Below, in pieces: positions 9,231 to 17,249 of a DNA stretch of 64,000 nucleotides. A program made the translations under genes and the position numbers. A model generated the notes under the pieces. That model worked only from the letters and a program-made list of their open reading frames with translations. It searched no databases and was not told the origin of the DNA. Origin of the DNA: JAMOBE01 sp039908285 (lineage in GTDB: Bacteria > Pseudomonadota > Alphaproteobacteria > Rhodospirillales > Rhodospirillaceae); contig JAMOBE010000004.1 in the NCBI GenBank assembly GCA_039908285.1, forward strand, positions 1 through 64,000, in the 5' to 3' direction. Each line of letters opens with the position of its first letter. Position 1 is the stretch's first letter.

Positions 9231-11933
9231 ATGAAGCGCGATCGCAATAATCTGGGGCGGCGCGAGTTTCTCAAGGGGAGCGCGTTCATCGTCGGCGCGG
9301 CCGCCGGGGCCACCCTGATGGTGGGGGGCAATCCCGAGCTGGAAGCGGCGACGCTTGAGGCCCCAGTCTCCACGCGCACCACCGCCCTGGCGGCCTGCCC
9401 GTACTGCGGTGTCGGCTGCGGCACCATCATCCAGGCGGAAAATGGCCGGATCGTCGGCATGCGCCCGGACAAGAACCATCCCACCAACAAGGGCCTGCAG
9501 TGTATCAAGGGCCTGACCGCCGCCGAGCCCATCTACGTCGATCGCCTGGAAGGAGATCCGTATGTGCGCAAGGACGTGTGGGCCGAGTGGAACAAGCCCG
9601 GCCACGGCGATATGGAGTTCATCACCAGGACCAAGGGTTCGTTCGACGAGGCGCACTGGGTGCGGGCGCCGTATCATGACGTGTCGGAAATGATCGCCCA
9701 CAGGATCGCCCACCTGGCTAGGACATACGGCGGCAACTCCATCGGCCTTTATGGATCGGGCCAGCTTACGGTCGAGGGTCAGTATCTCGAGAACGTGTTC
9801 ATGAAGGGCGTTCTTGGCTCCAATACCATCGAGAGCAATGCCCGCATGAGCATGACCTCGACGGTGACCGGCCATATCGCCACGCTGGGCTCGGACACGC
9901 CCCCCCTGTCCTACGGGGACCTGGAACTGTCCGACATGGTGATGCACTTCGGGCACAATCCCCGCGAGGCGCACCCCATCGTGTTCTGGCGCATCGCCGA
10001 CCACAAGAAGGCCAACAACATCTCGACCGTGGTGGTTGACCCGCGCTTCACCGGCACGGCCCAGGGGTATCGCGACATCAATCCGGCCAACTCGGTTCAT
10101 GTGCCGATCCTGAACGGCGACATCAGCTTCCTGAACGCCATCGCCCACGTGCTGCTCTCCGAGTACCCGGACGTGATCGACTGGGAGTTCCTGAAGGCCA
10201 ACGCCAACGGCTGGCGGGAGTATGTGGACGGGGTCAGGGCCCGCTACAGCCCCGAGCAGGTGCAGGACCGCATGGGCGGCCCCAACCATCCGGTCCCACC
10301 GGAGCTGATCCACAAGGTCGCCGGCATGTTCGCCGACGCCACCCGCAAGCGCCTGGCCCGCAAGGCCGCCGGCACGGAGCGGGGGGGCGTCATCGCGATG
10401 TGGGGCGGCGGCTACAACCAGCACATCCACGGCCAGCACAATGTCATCTCCATCATCAACCTGATGGCGCTGACCGGCAATCTGGCCAGGCCCGGCTGCG
10501 GACCGTTCTCGATGACCGGCCAGCCCAACGCCATGGGTGAGCGCCTGACCGGCAGCCTGAGCGGCCGCCTGCCCTTCAACGAGGGCGCGGACAACGAGCG
10601 GCACCGCGCCCTGATCGCCAGGGCCTGGCGCGTGCCCGAGGCCAATCTGGCCGCCGCCGCCGCCGCCAGGGCCCCCGGGTTCGCCGTCGGCATGATGGAA
10701 CGGGCCCTGAAGGGCGACGTCAAGGCGATGTTTCTCATCAACGCCACCCACATCGGCCTGCCCGACCAGCACGGCCTGGTGCGGCCGGCCCTGTCGAAGA
10801 TGTTCGTGGTGGCGCAGGAAATCTACCGTCATGCGCCGAACAACCTGTTTGCCGACGTCATCCTGCCCGCGGCGACCTGGGGCGAGGTGGCCGGCACCTG
10901 CATCAGCTCCGAGCGCCGGATATACGTCCTCCAGAAGGCGGCGAAGCCGCCTCAGGGCTGCCGTCCCGACATGGACATGCTGCTCGAGACGGGCCGCAAC
11001 GTCGCCAACCTGCTGGGCCTCGACGGCGACAGGATCTTCCCGTGGAAGCCGGGAAAAGACGGCGTCCATGATGCGGAGAGCGTGTTCCGCGACATCCTGG
11101 CCGCCTCCAGGGGGACGGACGCCGACCTCACCGGTCTTCTCGAGGTGGAGAAGCGGGACCGCAAGGCCCCTTATCAGCAGATTGCCGACCTGCGGGGCAT
11201 CCAGTGGCCGGCCCCCACGTATGAGATCGCCAGGGCCGGCGGCGTCAGGCGCTGCTTCATGGGACAGGAAGGCGCCTGGGACGACAGGCCCTATGGCATG
11301 TTCCGCAAGGGCGACGGCAAGGTGCAGCTCAAGTTTTGCGAACAGGACTACTGGAACCGCACGGAACTGACCCGCAAGCTGATGGAATTCGGCGTCAAGC
11401 CGAATCACTATACCATCGACAACATGGACCTGATCCGGGAAGCGCGCGACAAAGGCCTGACCCCGGATCTTCCCGACGAAGATTTCATGGGACAGTCGTG
11501 GGACAAGGTGCCGAAGGACAGGTATCCGATGTGGCTTGGCCTTGGCGTGGTGTACGAGCACTTTCACACCGCCAGGTCCAACCGCAGCCCGACCACGCGG
11601 CGGCTGGTGCCTGAGATGTACGTCGAAATGCATCCCGAGGATGCCAGGGATCTTGGTGTCAAGGACGGCGATATGGTCCGTCTGGTGACGCGCCGCGGCA
11701 ACTTTCAGGCCCGAGCCCAGGTCGGCGCCAACAGTGTCGTCAGACCGGCCCGCAATGGCGTGCCGCGTGGCTATCTGTTCAGCCCATGGAACCTGTCGGT
11801 GACGGACAGTGCCGACCCGCGCAGGAACAAGTGGCTGGTCAACGGTGTCTCAAGCCGAGTCTGGGACTTTGAATCCGGTCAGGTCGACTTCAAGAAGCTG
11901 GCTTGCCGGGTCGAGAGAGTCTCTACTGTCTGA
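9231..11933 (+). CDS. NapA-like periplasmic molybdopterin oxidoreductase with Ser at the Mo-ligand position
   Basis: A 900-residue DMSO-reductase-superfamily enzyme. A Tat signal (GRREFLKGSAF) directs folded export. A [4Fe-4S] site is formed by Cys56, Cys59, Cys63 and Cys91 (CX2CX3CX27C), followed by the usual KG. The protein aligns over long stretches with periplasmic nitrate reductase NapA, including the NAR..M.S motif. But where NapA has the Mo-ligand Cys (NARHCMAS), this protein has NARMSMTS, placing Ser207 at the ligand position. The C-terminal cofactor-binding domain is present (PTTRRLVPEMYVEMHPEDA). No napB, napC, napD or chaperone gene adjoins; the upstream diheme lipoprotein is the likely redox partner. 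The substrate is unknown. Nitrate reductase is a possible but weak label. Confidence 0.85.
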   Translation: MKRDRNNLGRREFLKGSAFIVGAAAGATLMVGGNPELEAATLEAPVSTRTTALAACPYCGVGCGTIIQAENGRIVGMRPDKNHPTNKGLQCIKGLTAAEPIYVDRLEGDPYVRKDVWAEWNKPGHGDMEFITRTKGSFDEAHWVRAPYHDVSEMIAHRIAHLARTYGGNSIGLYGSGQLTVEGQYLENVFMKGVLGSNTIESNARMSMTSTVTGHIATLGSDTPPLSYGDLELSDMVMHFGHNPREAHPIVFWRIADHKKANNISTVVVDPRFTGTAQGYRDINPANSVHVPILNGDISFLNAIAHVLLSEYPDVIDWEFLKANANGWREYVDGVRARYSPEQVQDRMGGPNHPVPPELIHKVAGMFADATRKRLARKAAGTERGGVIAMWGGGYNQHIHGQHNVISIINLMALTGNLARPGCGPFSMTGQPNAMGERLTGSLSGRLPFNEGADNERHRALIARAWRVPEANLAAAAAARAPGFAVGMMERALKGDVKAMFLINATHIGLPDQHGLVRPALSKMFVVAQEIYRHAPNNLFADVILPAATWGEVAGTCISSERRIYVLQKAAKPPQGCRPDMDMLLETGRNVANLLGLDGDRIFPWKPGKDGVHDAESVFRDILAASRGTDADLTGLLEVEKRDRKAPYQQIADLRGIQWPAPTYEIARAGGVRRCFMGQEGAWDDRPYGMFRKGDGKVQLKFCEQDYWNRTELTRKLMEFGVKPNHYTIDNMDLIREARDKGLTPDLPDEDFMGQSWDKVPKDRYPMWLGLGVVYEHFHTARSNRSPTTRRLVPEMYVEMHPEDARDLGVKDGDMVRLVTRRGNFQARAQVGANSVVRPARNGVPRGYLFSPWNLSVTDSADPRRNKWLVNGVSSRVWDFESGQVDFKKLACRVERVSTV

Positions 11934-11979
11934 TCTGGACAGCGTCTGACCCCTCTCCGATAGTCAGGGCGACGACCAT

Positions 11980-13113
11980 CTACCGCTCCGGTGGAGCCAG
12001 TTCGTCGGCCGGGCTGTCGGCGTCACCGAACTGGACCTGCTCGATGCGCTCGCCGCGACCGGTGACCTTGTCCGTCGAGATGCGGATCTGGCGGATGTCC
12101 TCTGTGGTCTGGTCGAAGTGGCGGGCGAGCTTGCCGACGCGTTCATCGAGAAGGCGGACGTCGTTCAGCATCAACTGCACTTCCTTCTGGATGACGTCGG
12201 CCTGTTCACGCATGCGGGCGTCCTTCAGCACCGCCCGCACCGTGTTGAGAGTCGCCATCAGGGTGGTGGGCGAGACGATCCACACCTTGGCCCGATAGGA
12301 CTTCTTCACCACGTCGTCGAAGCTGGCATGCAGTTCGGCGTACACGGCCTCGGAGGGGAGGAACAGCAGGGCCGAGTCGGCGGTTTCGCCCGGGACGATG
12401 TAGCGCTCGGCGATGTCGCGGACATGGTTCAGCACGGCCGTTCCGAACGCCCGCTCCGCCAGCTTGCGGGCCGTCTCGTCGGCGGCGTTGCGCAGGGCGT
12501 GATAGCTCTCCAGGGGGAACTTGGCGTCCACCGCGATCGCCCCCGGGGGGTTGGGCAGCCGCAGCAGGCAGTCGGCCCGGCGGCCATTGCCGAGGGAGGC
12601 CTGGAACTCGTAGGCCGAGGGCGGCAGGGCGTTGCGGACGATGTTTTCCAGCTGCACTTCACCGAAGGCACCGCGGGCCTGCTTGTTGGCCAGGATATCC
12701 TGCAACCCGACCACCTGGGTCGACAGGGCGGAGATGGACTTCTGCGCCGCGTCGATCAGGACCAGCCGCTCACGCAGGTCGTGCATGGTCTCGGCGGTCT
12801 TTTCCGTGGTCTTCTGCAGGCCCTCGCCCACCCGGCGGACCACGTCGCCGAGTCGCTCCTCCATCACCCGGGTGACGGCGCGCTCCTGCGCCTGCATCCG
12901 CTCGGCAAGCTGGGCCTGGGCGGCGGCCTGGGACTCGCCCATCTGCCGGAGTCGCCCACCCAGCTCCGCCTGGGCCGCCACCAGGGCCTGGGCCGTCTCG
13001 GCCAGGCGAGCCAGGTCGTCGGTCCCCCGGCGCCGCCCTCCCAGAGCCGCCATCAACGCCCCGACGGCGACCGCAAGGGCCGCCCCCGCCAGGACCGCAA
13101 GCGCCAGTTCCAT
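11980..13113 (-). CDS. rmuC: DNA recombination protein RmuC homologue
   Basis: A 377-residue protein with an N-terminal hydrophobic anchor (ALAVLAGAALAVAVGALMAA), a long coiled coil (about 30-170), and the RmuC nuclease-like core. The core contains GAFGEVQLENIV, DAKFPLESYHAL and FLPSEAVYAELH. RmuC limits DNA rearrangements and resembles restriction-fold nucleases. The ATG at 13113 has GGAAGGGG just upstream and fits the usual membrane-anchored start; an open extension to 13287 has no family resemblance. It is divergent from the DUF2889 gene across a 124 bp promoter region and convergent with the molybdoenzyme gene (46 bp). Confidence 0.88.
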   Translation of the reverse strand: MELALAVLAGAALAVAVGALMAALGGRRRGTDDLARLAETAQALVAAQAELGGRLRQMGESQAAAQAQLAERMQAQERAVTRVMEERLGDVVRRVGEGLQKTTEKTAETMHDLRERLVLIDAAQKSISALSTQVVGLQDILANKQARGAFGEVQLENIVRNALPPSAYEFQASLGNGRRADCLLRLPNPPGAIAVDAKFPLESYHALRNAADETARKLAERAFGTAVLNHVRDIAERYIVPGETADSALLFLPSEAVYAELHASFDDVVKKSYRAKVWIVSPTTLMATLNTVRAVLKDARMREQADVIQKEVQLMLNDVRLLDERVGKLARHFDQTTEDIRQIRISTDKVTGRGERIEQVQFGDADSPADELAPPER

Positions 13114-13237
13114 TCCGTGTTCCCCTTCCGGACTGCCCGTGTCCCCCTTTTCATACCCGGGATTGACGGTCGGGTGGGCGGAATTATAGTGGTCGCCCAT
13201 CCTTCCAGTTGATGTCCCCCGGTTGAGAGTGATCCCC

Positions 13238-13834
13238 ATGCCGCTGTCCCCGCCCGCTCCTCGCGAAATGACCAGCCACCGGACCATGGTGTGCGCGGGC
13301 TACCGGCGCGCGGATGGGCTGTGGGATATCGAGGGATACCTGAAGGACATCCGCACCTACGACTTCCCGACCCACGACCGCGGCATGCTGAAGCCGGGCG
13401 AGCCGTTGCACGAAATGTCCATCCGCATCACCATCGACGAGGATTTCCTCATCCACGAGGTGGAGGCCATCATCGACTTCGGCCCGGCGTCGCTGTGCGG
13501 CGACGTGGCGGCCGACTTCAAGGTATTGAAGGGGATGCGTATCGGCAAAGGCTTCAACCGGCAGGTCCGCGACCTGCTGGGTGGGGCGAAGGGATGCGTG
13601 CACCTGGTGGACCTGATGGGTCCCGTCGCCACCGCGGCCTGCCAGGCCCTGTTTTCCGAGCGGGAGAAGAAGGCCGCGACCGACCCCAACCGTGACCGGC
13701 CTCCCATCCTCGACCAGTGCCACGCCCTGGCCAGCGACGGACCGGTGGTCCGGCGCTTCTGGCCCCAGTTCTACACTGGATCGGACGCTTCTGAGGTGTC
13801 CTTAACCCGCATTTCTCACCGGGACGCGGAATGA
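13238..13834 (+). CDS. DUF2889 family protein
   Basis: A 198-residue protein matching the DUF2889 pattern: RRADGLWDIEGYLKDIRTYD, GEPLHEMSIRITID, then GMRIGKGFNRQV and a Cys-containing segment GCVHLVDLMGPVATAA. Function is unknown for the family, whose members are about this size. The ATG at 13238 follows GAGAG; a TTG at 13223 is less likely. Its last ten codons lie inside the long palindrome 13802-13968, so its C-terminal residues (TRISHRDAE) are encoded by the repeat. Confidence 0.78.
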   Translation: MPLSPPAPREMTSHRTMVCAGYRRADGLWDIEGYLKDIRTYDFPTHDRGMLKPGEPLHEMSIRITIDEDFLIHEVEAIIDFGPASLCGDVAADFKVLKGMRIGKGFNRQVRDLLGGAKGCVHLVDLMGPVATAACQALFSEREKKAATDPNRDRPPILDQCHALASDGPVVRRFWPQFYTGSDASEVSLTRISHRDAE

Positions 13835-13968
13835 TGGCGCAGAGATTTGATTTGCCTATGGATTTTTCGACCGACGCCAATACTGGTCGTATTGGCGAGG
13901 GAGAAAAATTCATAGGCGGATCAAAGATCAAGCCAGCATCCGCCGGACCGGTGAGAAATGCGGGTTAA
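13802..13968. repeat. 167 bp imperfect palindrome between two convergent genes
   Basis: The outer arms 13802-13822 and 13948-13968 are perfect 21 bp inverted repeats. Inside, the two halves stay complementary with few mismatches, including the middle part gcctatg.atttttc on the left and its complement on the right. The centre is a perfect 9 bp stem cgccaatac / gtattggcg around the loop tggtc. The element covers the stop codons of both flanking genes and can act as a bidirectional terminator. Its size and symmetry also fit a small palindromic mobile repeat that landed in the gene tails. Confidence 0.85.
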
Positions 13969-14381
13969 CCCGGTGGCAGGGAGCGGGGCCGACGGTCCTC
14001 GCCGACCGCCACCAGGGTGAACTGGCCCTCGGTGGCCTTGACCAGGTCGCCGCCATCGCGACGGACGACCCAGGCCTCCACCCGGACGCTGATCGAGCTG
14101 CGGCCGACGCTCACCACGTTGGCATGGCACGACAGCTCATCGCCGACGAACACCGGCAGCAGCAGCTCCATCTTGTCCACGGCCACCGTGACCACCCGTC
14201 CCCGGGCCCGGCGGCGGGCGCAGAGGTAGGCGGCCATGTCCATCTGCCCCATCAGCCAGCCGCCGAAGATGTCGCCCGAGGGATTGGTGTCGGCGGGCAT
14301 GGCCAGGGTGCGGATGAAGAACTCCCCCACCGGCTGGTCGGCCATCGGTCGGTCGGAAGTGATGGCGTCGGACTTGGGCAT
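13965..14381 (-). CDS. YciA-like acyl-CoA thioesterase (hotdog fold)
   Basis: A 138-residue single-hotdog acyl-CoA hydrolase. The family signature DTNPSGDIFGGWLMGQMD carries the catalytic Asn/Asp region, and the segment AVDKMELLLPVFVGDEL is the second conserved strand block. The length is typical of YciA/BACH-type enzymes, which release free CoA from acyl-CoA. The ATG at 14381 has GGAGAG upstream. The final codon and stop fall in the palindrome at 13802-13968. The substrate cannot be read from the sequence. Confidence 0.85.
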   Translation of the reverse strand: MPKSDAITSDRPMADQPVGEFFIRTLAMPADTNPSGDIFGGWLMGQMDMAAYLCARRRARGRVVTVAVDKMELLLPVFVGDELSCHANVVSVGRSSISVRVEAWVVRRDGGDLVKATEGQFTLVAVGEDRRPRSLPPG

Positions 14382-14484
14382 CGGCAACTCTCCTCGCGGT
14401 CGGCGCAAGGACGGCGGATGGAAGGGCTGTCCGTGCGGTCAGGGGTTATTTATAGTGTCGCTCCCGACATTCATCCCACGAGAT

Positions 14485-14523
14485 TCGACATCGACATCGA
14501 CATCGACATCGACATCGACATCG
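14485..14523. repeat. Hexanucleotide tandem repeat (tcgaca)6 plus a partial unit
   Basis: Six perfect copies of tcgaca run from 14485 to 14520, with a degenerate half-copy after them. The array sits 25 bp before the start of the GT87 gene, in its leader or core promoter region. A six-base unit keeps any reading frame but changes spacing in whole-unit steps. Confidence 0.9.
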
Positions 14524-14548
14524 ATACAGACATGGACCGGAGGCGCGG

Positions 14549-15748
14549 ATGTCGATAGTGGCTTCCCTGCGTAGCGGAGACTGGCTGATCAGTCGTCGGC
14601 TGCGTCACTATCCGGTTCTGTTTCTGCTCTGCTGGCTGGTGGTGGCGACCGCGTGGGTGGCGAACGGCGAGGGCGTGTTCGATCCCGCGGGCAAGCCCCT
14701 CGGCACGGATTTCGTCAACGTCTGGGCGGCATCGATCATGGCCCTCCGGGGTGAGGCGGCGGGGGTCTATGACTTCGTCCGCCATGGGGCGGTGGAGCAG
14801 GCGGTCATGGGGCCCCGCCTCGGGGCGTCGTACTACGGCTGGCATTATCCGCCCATGTTCCTGCTGGTGGTCCTGCCCGTGGCGTTGCTGTCCTATGGGT
14901 CCGCCCTGCTGGTTTATCTGGCCGTCACCCTCCAGGTCTACTGGCCCGTGGTGCGCGCCATCATTCCCGGCCGCACGGCCCTGCTGGCCGCGTTCGCCTT
15001 TCCCGGCGCGTGGATCAACATCGGCCATGGGCAGAATGGCTTTCTCACCACCGGGCTTTTGGGGGGAGGCCTCGTGCTGCTGGACCGGCGGCCGGCCCTG
15101 GCCGGGGTTCTGCTGGGCCTGTTGAGCTACAAGCCCCAGTTCGGTCTGCTGATTCCCCTGGCTCTGATGGTCACCGGCCGCTGGGTGACCATCGCGGCGG
15201 CGGCCGTGACGGTGGGCGCCGTTTCGCTGGTGTCCCTCGTGGTGTTCGGCGAGGAGACCTGGCGGGCATTCCTCGCCAGCACGGAGGTTTCGCGGACCAT
15301 CATCCTCGAACGGGGGGCGACCGGCTGGTACCGCATCCAGAGCGTTTTTTCCGCAGCCCGCCTGCTGGGAGCCTCCGTTCCGCTGGCCTATGGCGTGCAG
15401 GCGGCGGCTGGAGTTGCGGCCGCCGTCGCCGTGGTCAGGGTCTGGCGGCAGGCGCCGTCACCCGGCGTCGCCGCCGCCATCCTGGTCGCGGCCACGCCGC
15501 TGACCACCCCCTATATCCTTGACTACGACCTGGTCATGCTGATCCTTCCCCTCGCCTGGATGGCCCGCGAGATCGTGGAGCACGGCGCCCTGCCCTGGGA
15601 AAAGACGGTGCTGGCGGCGGTGTGGCTGCTGCCGCTGGTGGCGCGGACGGTGGCCCTCTATCCTGGTCTTCCGCTGACGCCGCTGGGTCTGGTCGCCCTC
15701 GTGGTGGTGATCATGAGACGGGCGGCGGTGCGCCCAGCCGCTCCCTGA
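14549..15748 (+). CDS. DUF2029 / GT87-family membrane glycosyltransferase
   Basis: A 399-residue polytopic inner-membrane protein with roughly nine to ten hydrophobic helices. After the first helix comes the family motif GTDFVNVWAAS with the acidic residue expected in polyprenyl-phosphate-sugar-dependent GT-C enzymes. Later segments GWHYPPMFLLVVLPVALLSY and LSYKPQFGLLIPLAL are characteristic of DUF2029. GT87 enzymes transfer mannose or similar sugars from lipid carriers on the outer membrane face; the acceptor is unknown. The gene ends inside the tail of the convergent ELM1-like gene (38 bp overlap). The hexamer array upstream may influence its expression. Confidence 0.8.
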   Translation: MSIVASLRSGDWLISRRLRHYPVLFLLCWLVVATAWVANGEGVFDPAGKPLGTDFVNVWAASIMALRGEAAGVYDFVRHGAVEQAVMGPRLGASYYGWHYPPMFLLVVLPVALLSYGSALLVYLAVTLQVYWPVVRAIIPGRTALLAAFAFPGAWINIGHGQNGFLTTGLLGGGLVLLDRRPALAGVLLGLLSYKPQFGLLIPLALMVTGRWVTIAAAAVTVGAVSLVSLVVFGEETWRAFLASTEVSRTIILERGATGWYRIQSVFSAARLLGASVPLAYGVQAAAGVAAAVAVVRVWRQAPSPGVAAAILVAATPLTTPYILDYDLVMLILPLAWMAREIVEHGALPWEKTVLAAVWLLPLVARTVALYPGLPLTPLGLVALVVVIMRRAAVRPAAP

Positions 15749-16691
15749 TCGCCCGGGCGACATCGGCGGCGGCCTCGAGGGGGGCGTGGGTCCAGGGCGC
15801 GAACGTCTCTCCGAGTGGCCGCGCCAGGCCCTGGCGGAACAGGTCGGCGTGAAAGCGGGCGTGCTTCGGTGCCACCCAGCCCGGCGGAGCGAACACATAG
15901 ACCGCTCCCCCGGTCGCGCAGGCCTCCGACAGCATGGAGGCCGATTCGCCGGTGACCACGCTGATGTCGGCGCTGGCCAGGAGACCGTAATAGGGGTTCT
16001 CTCCAGTCGGACTCCAGCGGTGAACGAACGCCGCCCCCGGCAGCGCCGCCAGCAGCGCCTTCTCGGCGACGCGGCCGGTCCGCGGACTGGTGGTGACCGC
16101 GATGGCGCCGCCCGCCTGCGCCGCCAACCGTGTCACCTGGGCTCCCAGATCCGCGGCCATGGCGGGGGGAAAGGGGCGGTCGTGGGTGGCTCCGCCGACG
16201 ATGAGGGCGATGAGGGGCCGTCGCAGTCCCGCCAGCCGCTCGCTCCAGCGGGCGCGCTCGGTGGCCAGACAGGCCGCCGACACCCGGTTGGGAGCGCCGA
16301 TGGTGTGGAGGATGTTGGGACCGCCGCGCCGCCGCGTGTCGTGTCCCGGGATGGCGATCAGGTCGAACTCGCCCTGGCCGAAGCCGCCGGGATCCATGAG
16401 CTGCACCAGCCGCACCGTGCCGCCGCTCCGCCGCCGGATCCAGCGGGCCACCGGGGCGGTGCGCCGACCGGCGGCGATCACCAGGTCGGGCCATGGTGGC
16501 GCAAGACTGGCGCGCGTCTGGCGGGTCACCCCCAGGAGAGTGGCGCTCAGCAGTCCATTGGGCAGGCGGCCAAGCGGCCCGTAGTGGATCTCCTGGATCG
16601 CGAAGGGCAGGCCCAGGGCCTCCGCCACCCCCAGCGCCTGATTCCTGTGCCCGGGGCGCTCGTCCGCCAGCACCCATATGGAATACGCCAC
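15711..16691 (-). CDS. ELM1/GtrOC1-type (mitochondrial fission ELM1-like) protein
   Basis: A 326-residue protein with the family opening WVLADERPGHRNQALGVAEAL and the nucleotide-sugar-like C-terminal motif SADISVVTGESASMLSEA. Bacterial members are glycosyltransferase-B-like and are placed near cell-envelope genes. The role is not firmly known. The best start is GTG 16691, just after GGGGACAAAGG; there is no ATG near the conserved N-terminus, and upstream open frame lacks resemblance. It overlaps the GT87 gene tail to tail, which fits an envelope glycan context. Confidence 0.75.
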   Translation of the reverse strand: MAYSIWVLADERPGHRNQALGVAEALGLPFAIQEIHYGPLGRLPNGLLSATLLGVTRQTRASLAPPWPDLVIAAGRRTAPVARWIRRRSGGTVRLVQLMDPGGFGQGEFDLIAIPGHDTRRRGGPNILHTIGAPNRVSAACLATERARWSERLAGLRRPLIALIVGGATHDRPFPPAMAADLGAQVTRLAAQAGGAIAVTTSPRTGRVAEKALLAALPGAAFVHRWSPTGENPYYGLLASADISVVTGESASMLSEACATGGAVYVFAPPGWVAPKHARFHADLFRQGLARPLGETFAPWTHAPLEAAADVARAIRERLGAPPPVS

Positions 16692-16755
16692 GCCTTTGTC
16701 CCCGGCCGATGCTGTATGAATTACGGTGGGTGAAAGCGAAAGGAGTACCGGATCC

Positions 16756-17187
16756 GTGGTCGCGACGCTACGTTTCGATGACATCGCCGAGGGCCTCGAG
16801 GTCTCCTTCGAGCAGGAGGTGACCGATGCCCACATCGACGCCTTTGCCGCACTTTCGGGCGACGTCAGTCCCCTGCACCTGGACGATGCGTTCGCCCGGG
16901 AGCGGGGTTTCCCTGGCCGGGTCGCCCATGGCGGACTGGTGTCGGCGTTCGCATCGCGGCTTTTCGGCGTGCACCTGCCGGGGAGGGACTGCCTGCTGCA
17001 CTCCCTGACCATGAGCTATCTCCACCCCGTCCACGCCGGAGACCGCCTGACCCTGACCGCGCGGGTGACCCAGCGCAGCGAGGCGGCGCGCGCGGTGGTG
17101 GCCGATGTGACGGTGGCCCGGGCCGATGGCCGGGTGGTGGCGCGGGGAAAGGCGCAGATCGGCTTCACCCGCGCGGCGCCGCCGTGA
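16756..17187 (+). CDS. MaoC-like hotdog dehydratase
   Basis: A 143-residue single-hotdog protein of the (R)-specific enoyl-CoA hydratase type. It contains the hydratase motif SGDVSPLHLDDAFARERGF with catalytic Asp and His, then the GRVAHGGLVSAFAS loop. Such enzymes hydrate 2-enoyl-CoA to (R)-3-hydroxyacyl-CoA and can feed polyhydroxyalkanoate synthesis. A substrate beyond short acyl-CoA is not evident. GTG 16756 is selected because AGGAG lies ten bases before it; GTG 16726 is an alternative. It is divergent from the ELM1-like gene. Confidence 0.82.
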   Translation: MVATLRFDDIAEGLEVSFEQEVTDAHIDAFAALSGDVSPLHLDDAFARERGFPGRVAHGGLVSAFASRLFGVHLPGRDCLLHSLTMSYLHPVHAGDRLTLTARVTQRSEAARAVVADVTVARADGRVVARGKAQIGFTRAAPP

Positions 17188-17249
17188 CAAACCAAATGAC
17201 AAGCAGGATGGAGCGGTTATTTCTGGGCAAAGCCGTAGGCTCGCTGGTA

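Noticed and set aside
9228..11633. 801-codon open frame on the minus strand opposite the molybdoenzyme gene
   Set aside because: It is an antisense shadow caused by high GC and third-position bias. It has a His/Val/Gly-rich composition typical of such frames and no recognisable motif.
9231..11933. Calling the molybdoenzyme a nitrate reductase (napA)
   Set aside because: Overall similarity fits, but the Mo-ligand position is Ser, not Cys, and no nap genes adjoin.
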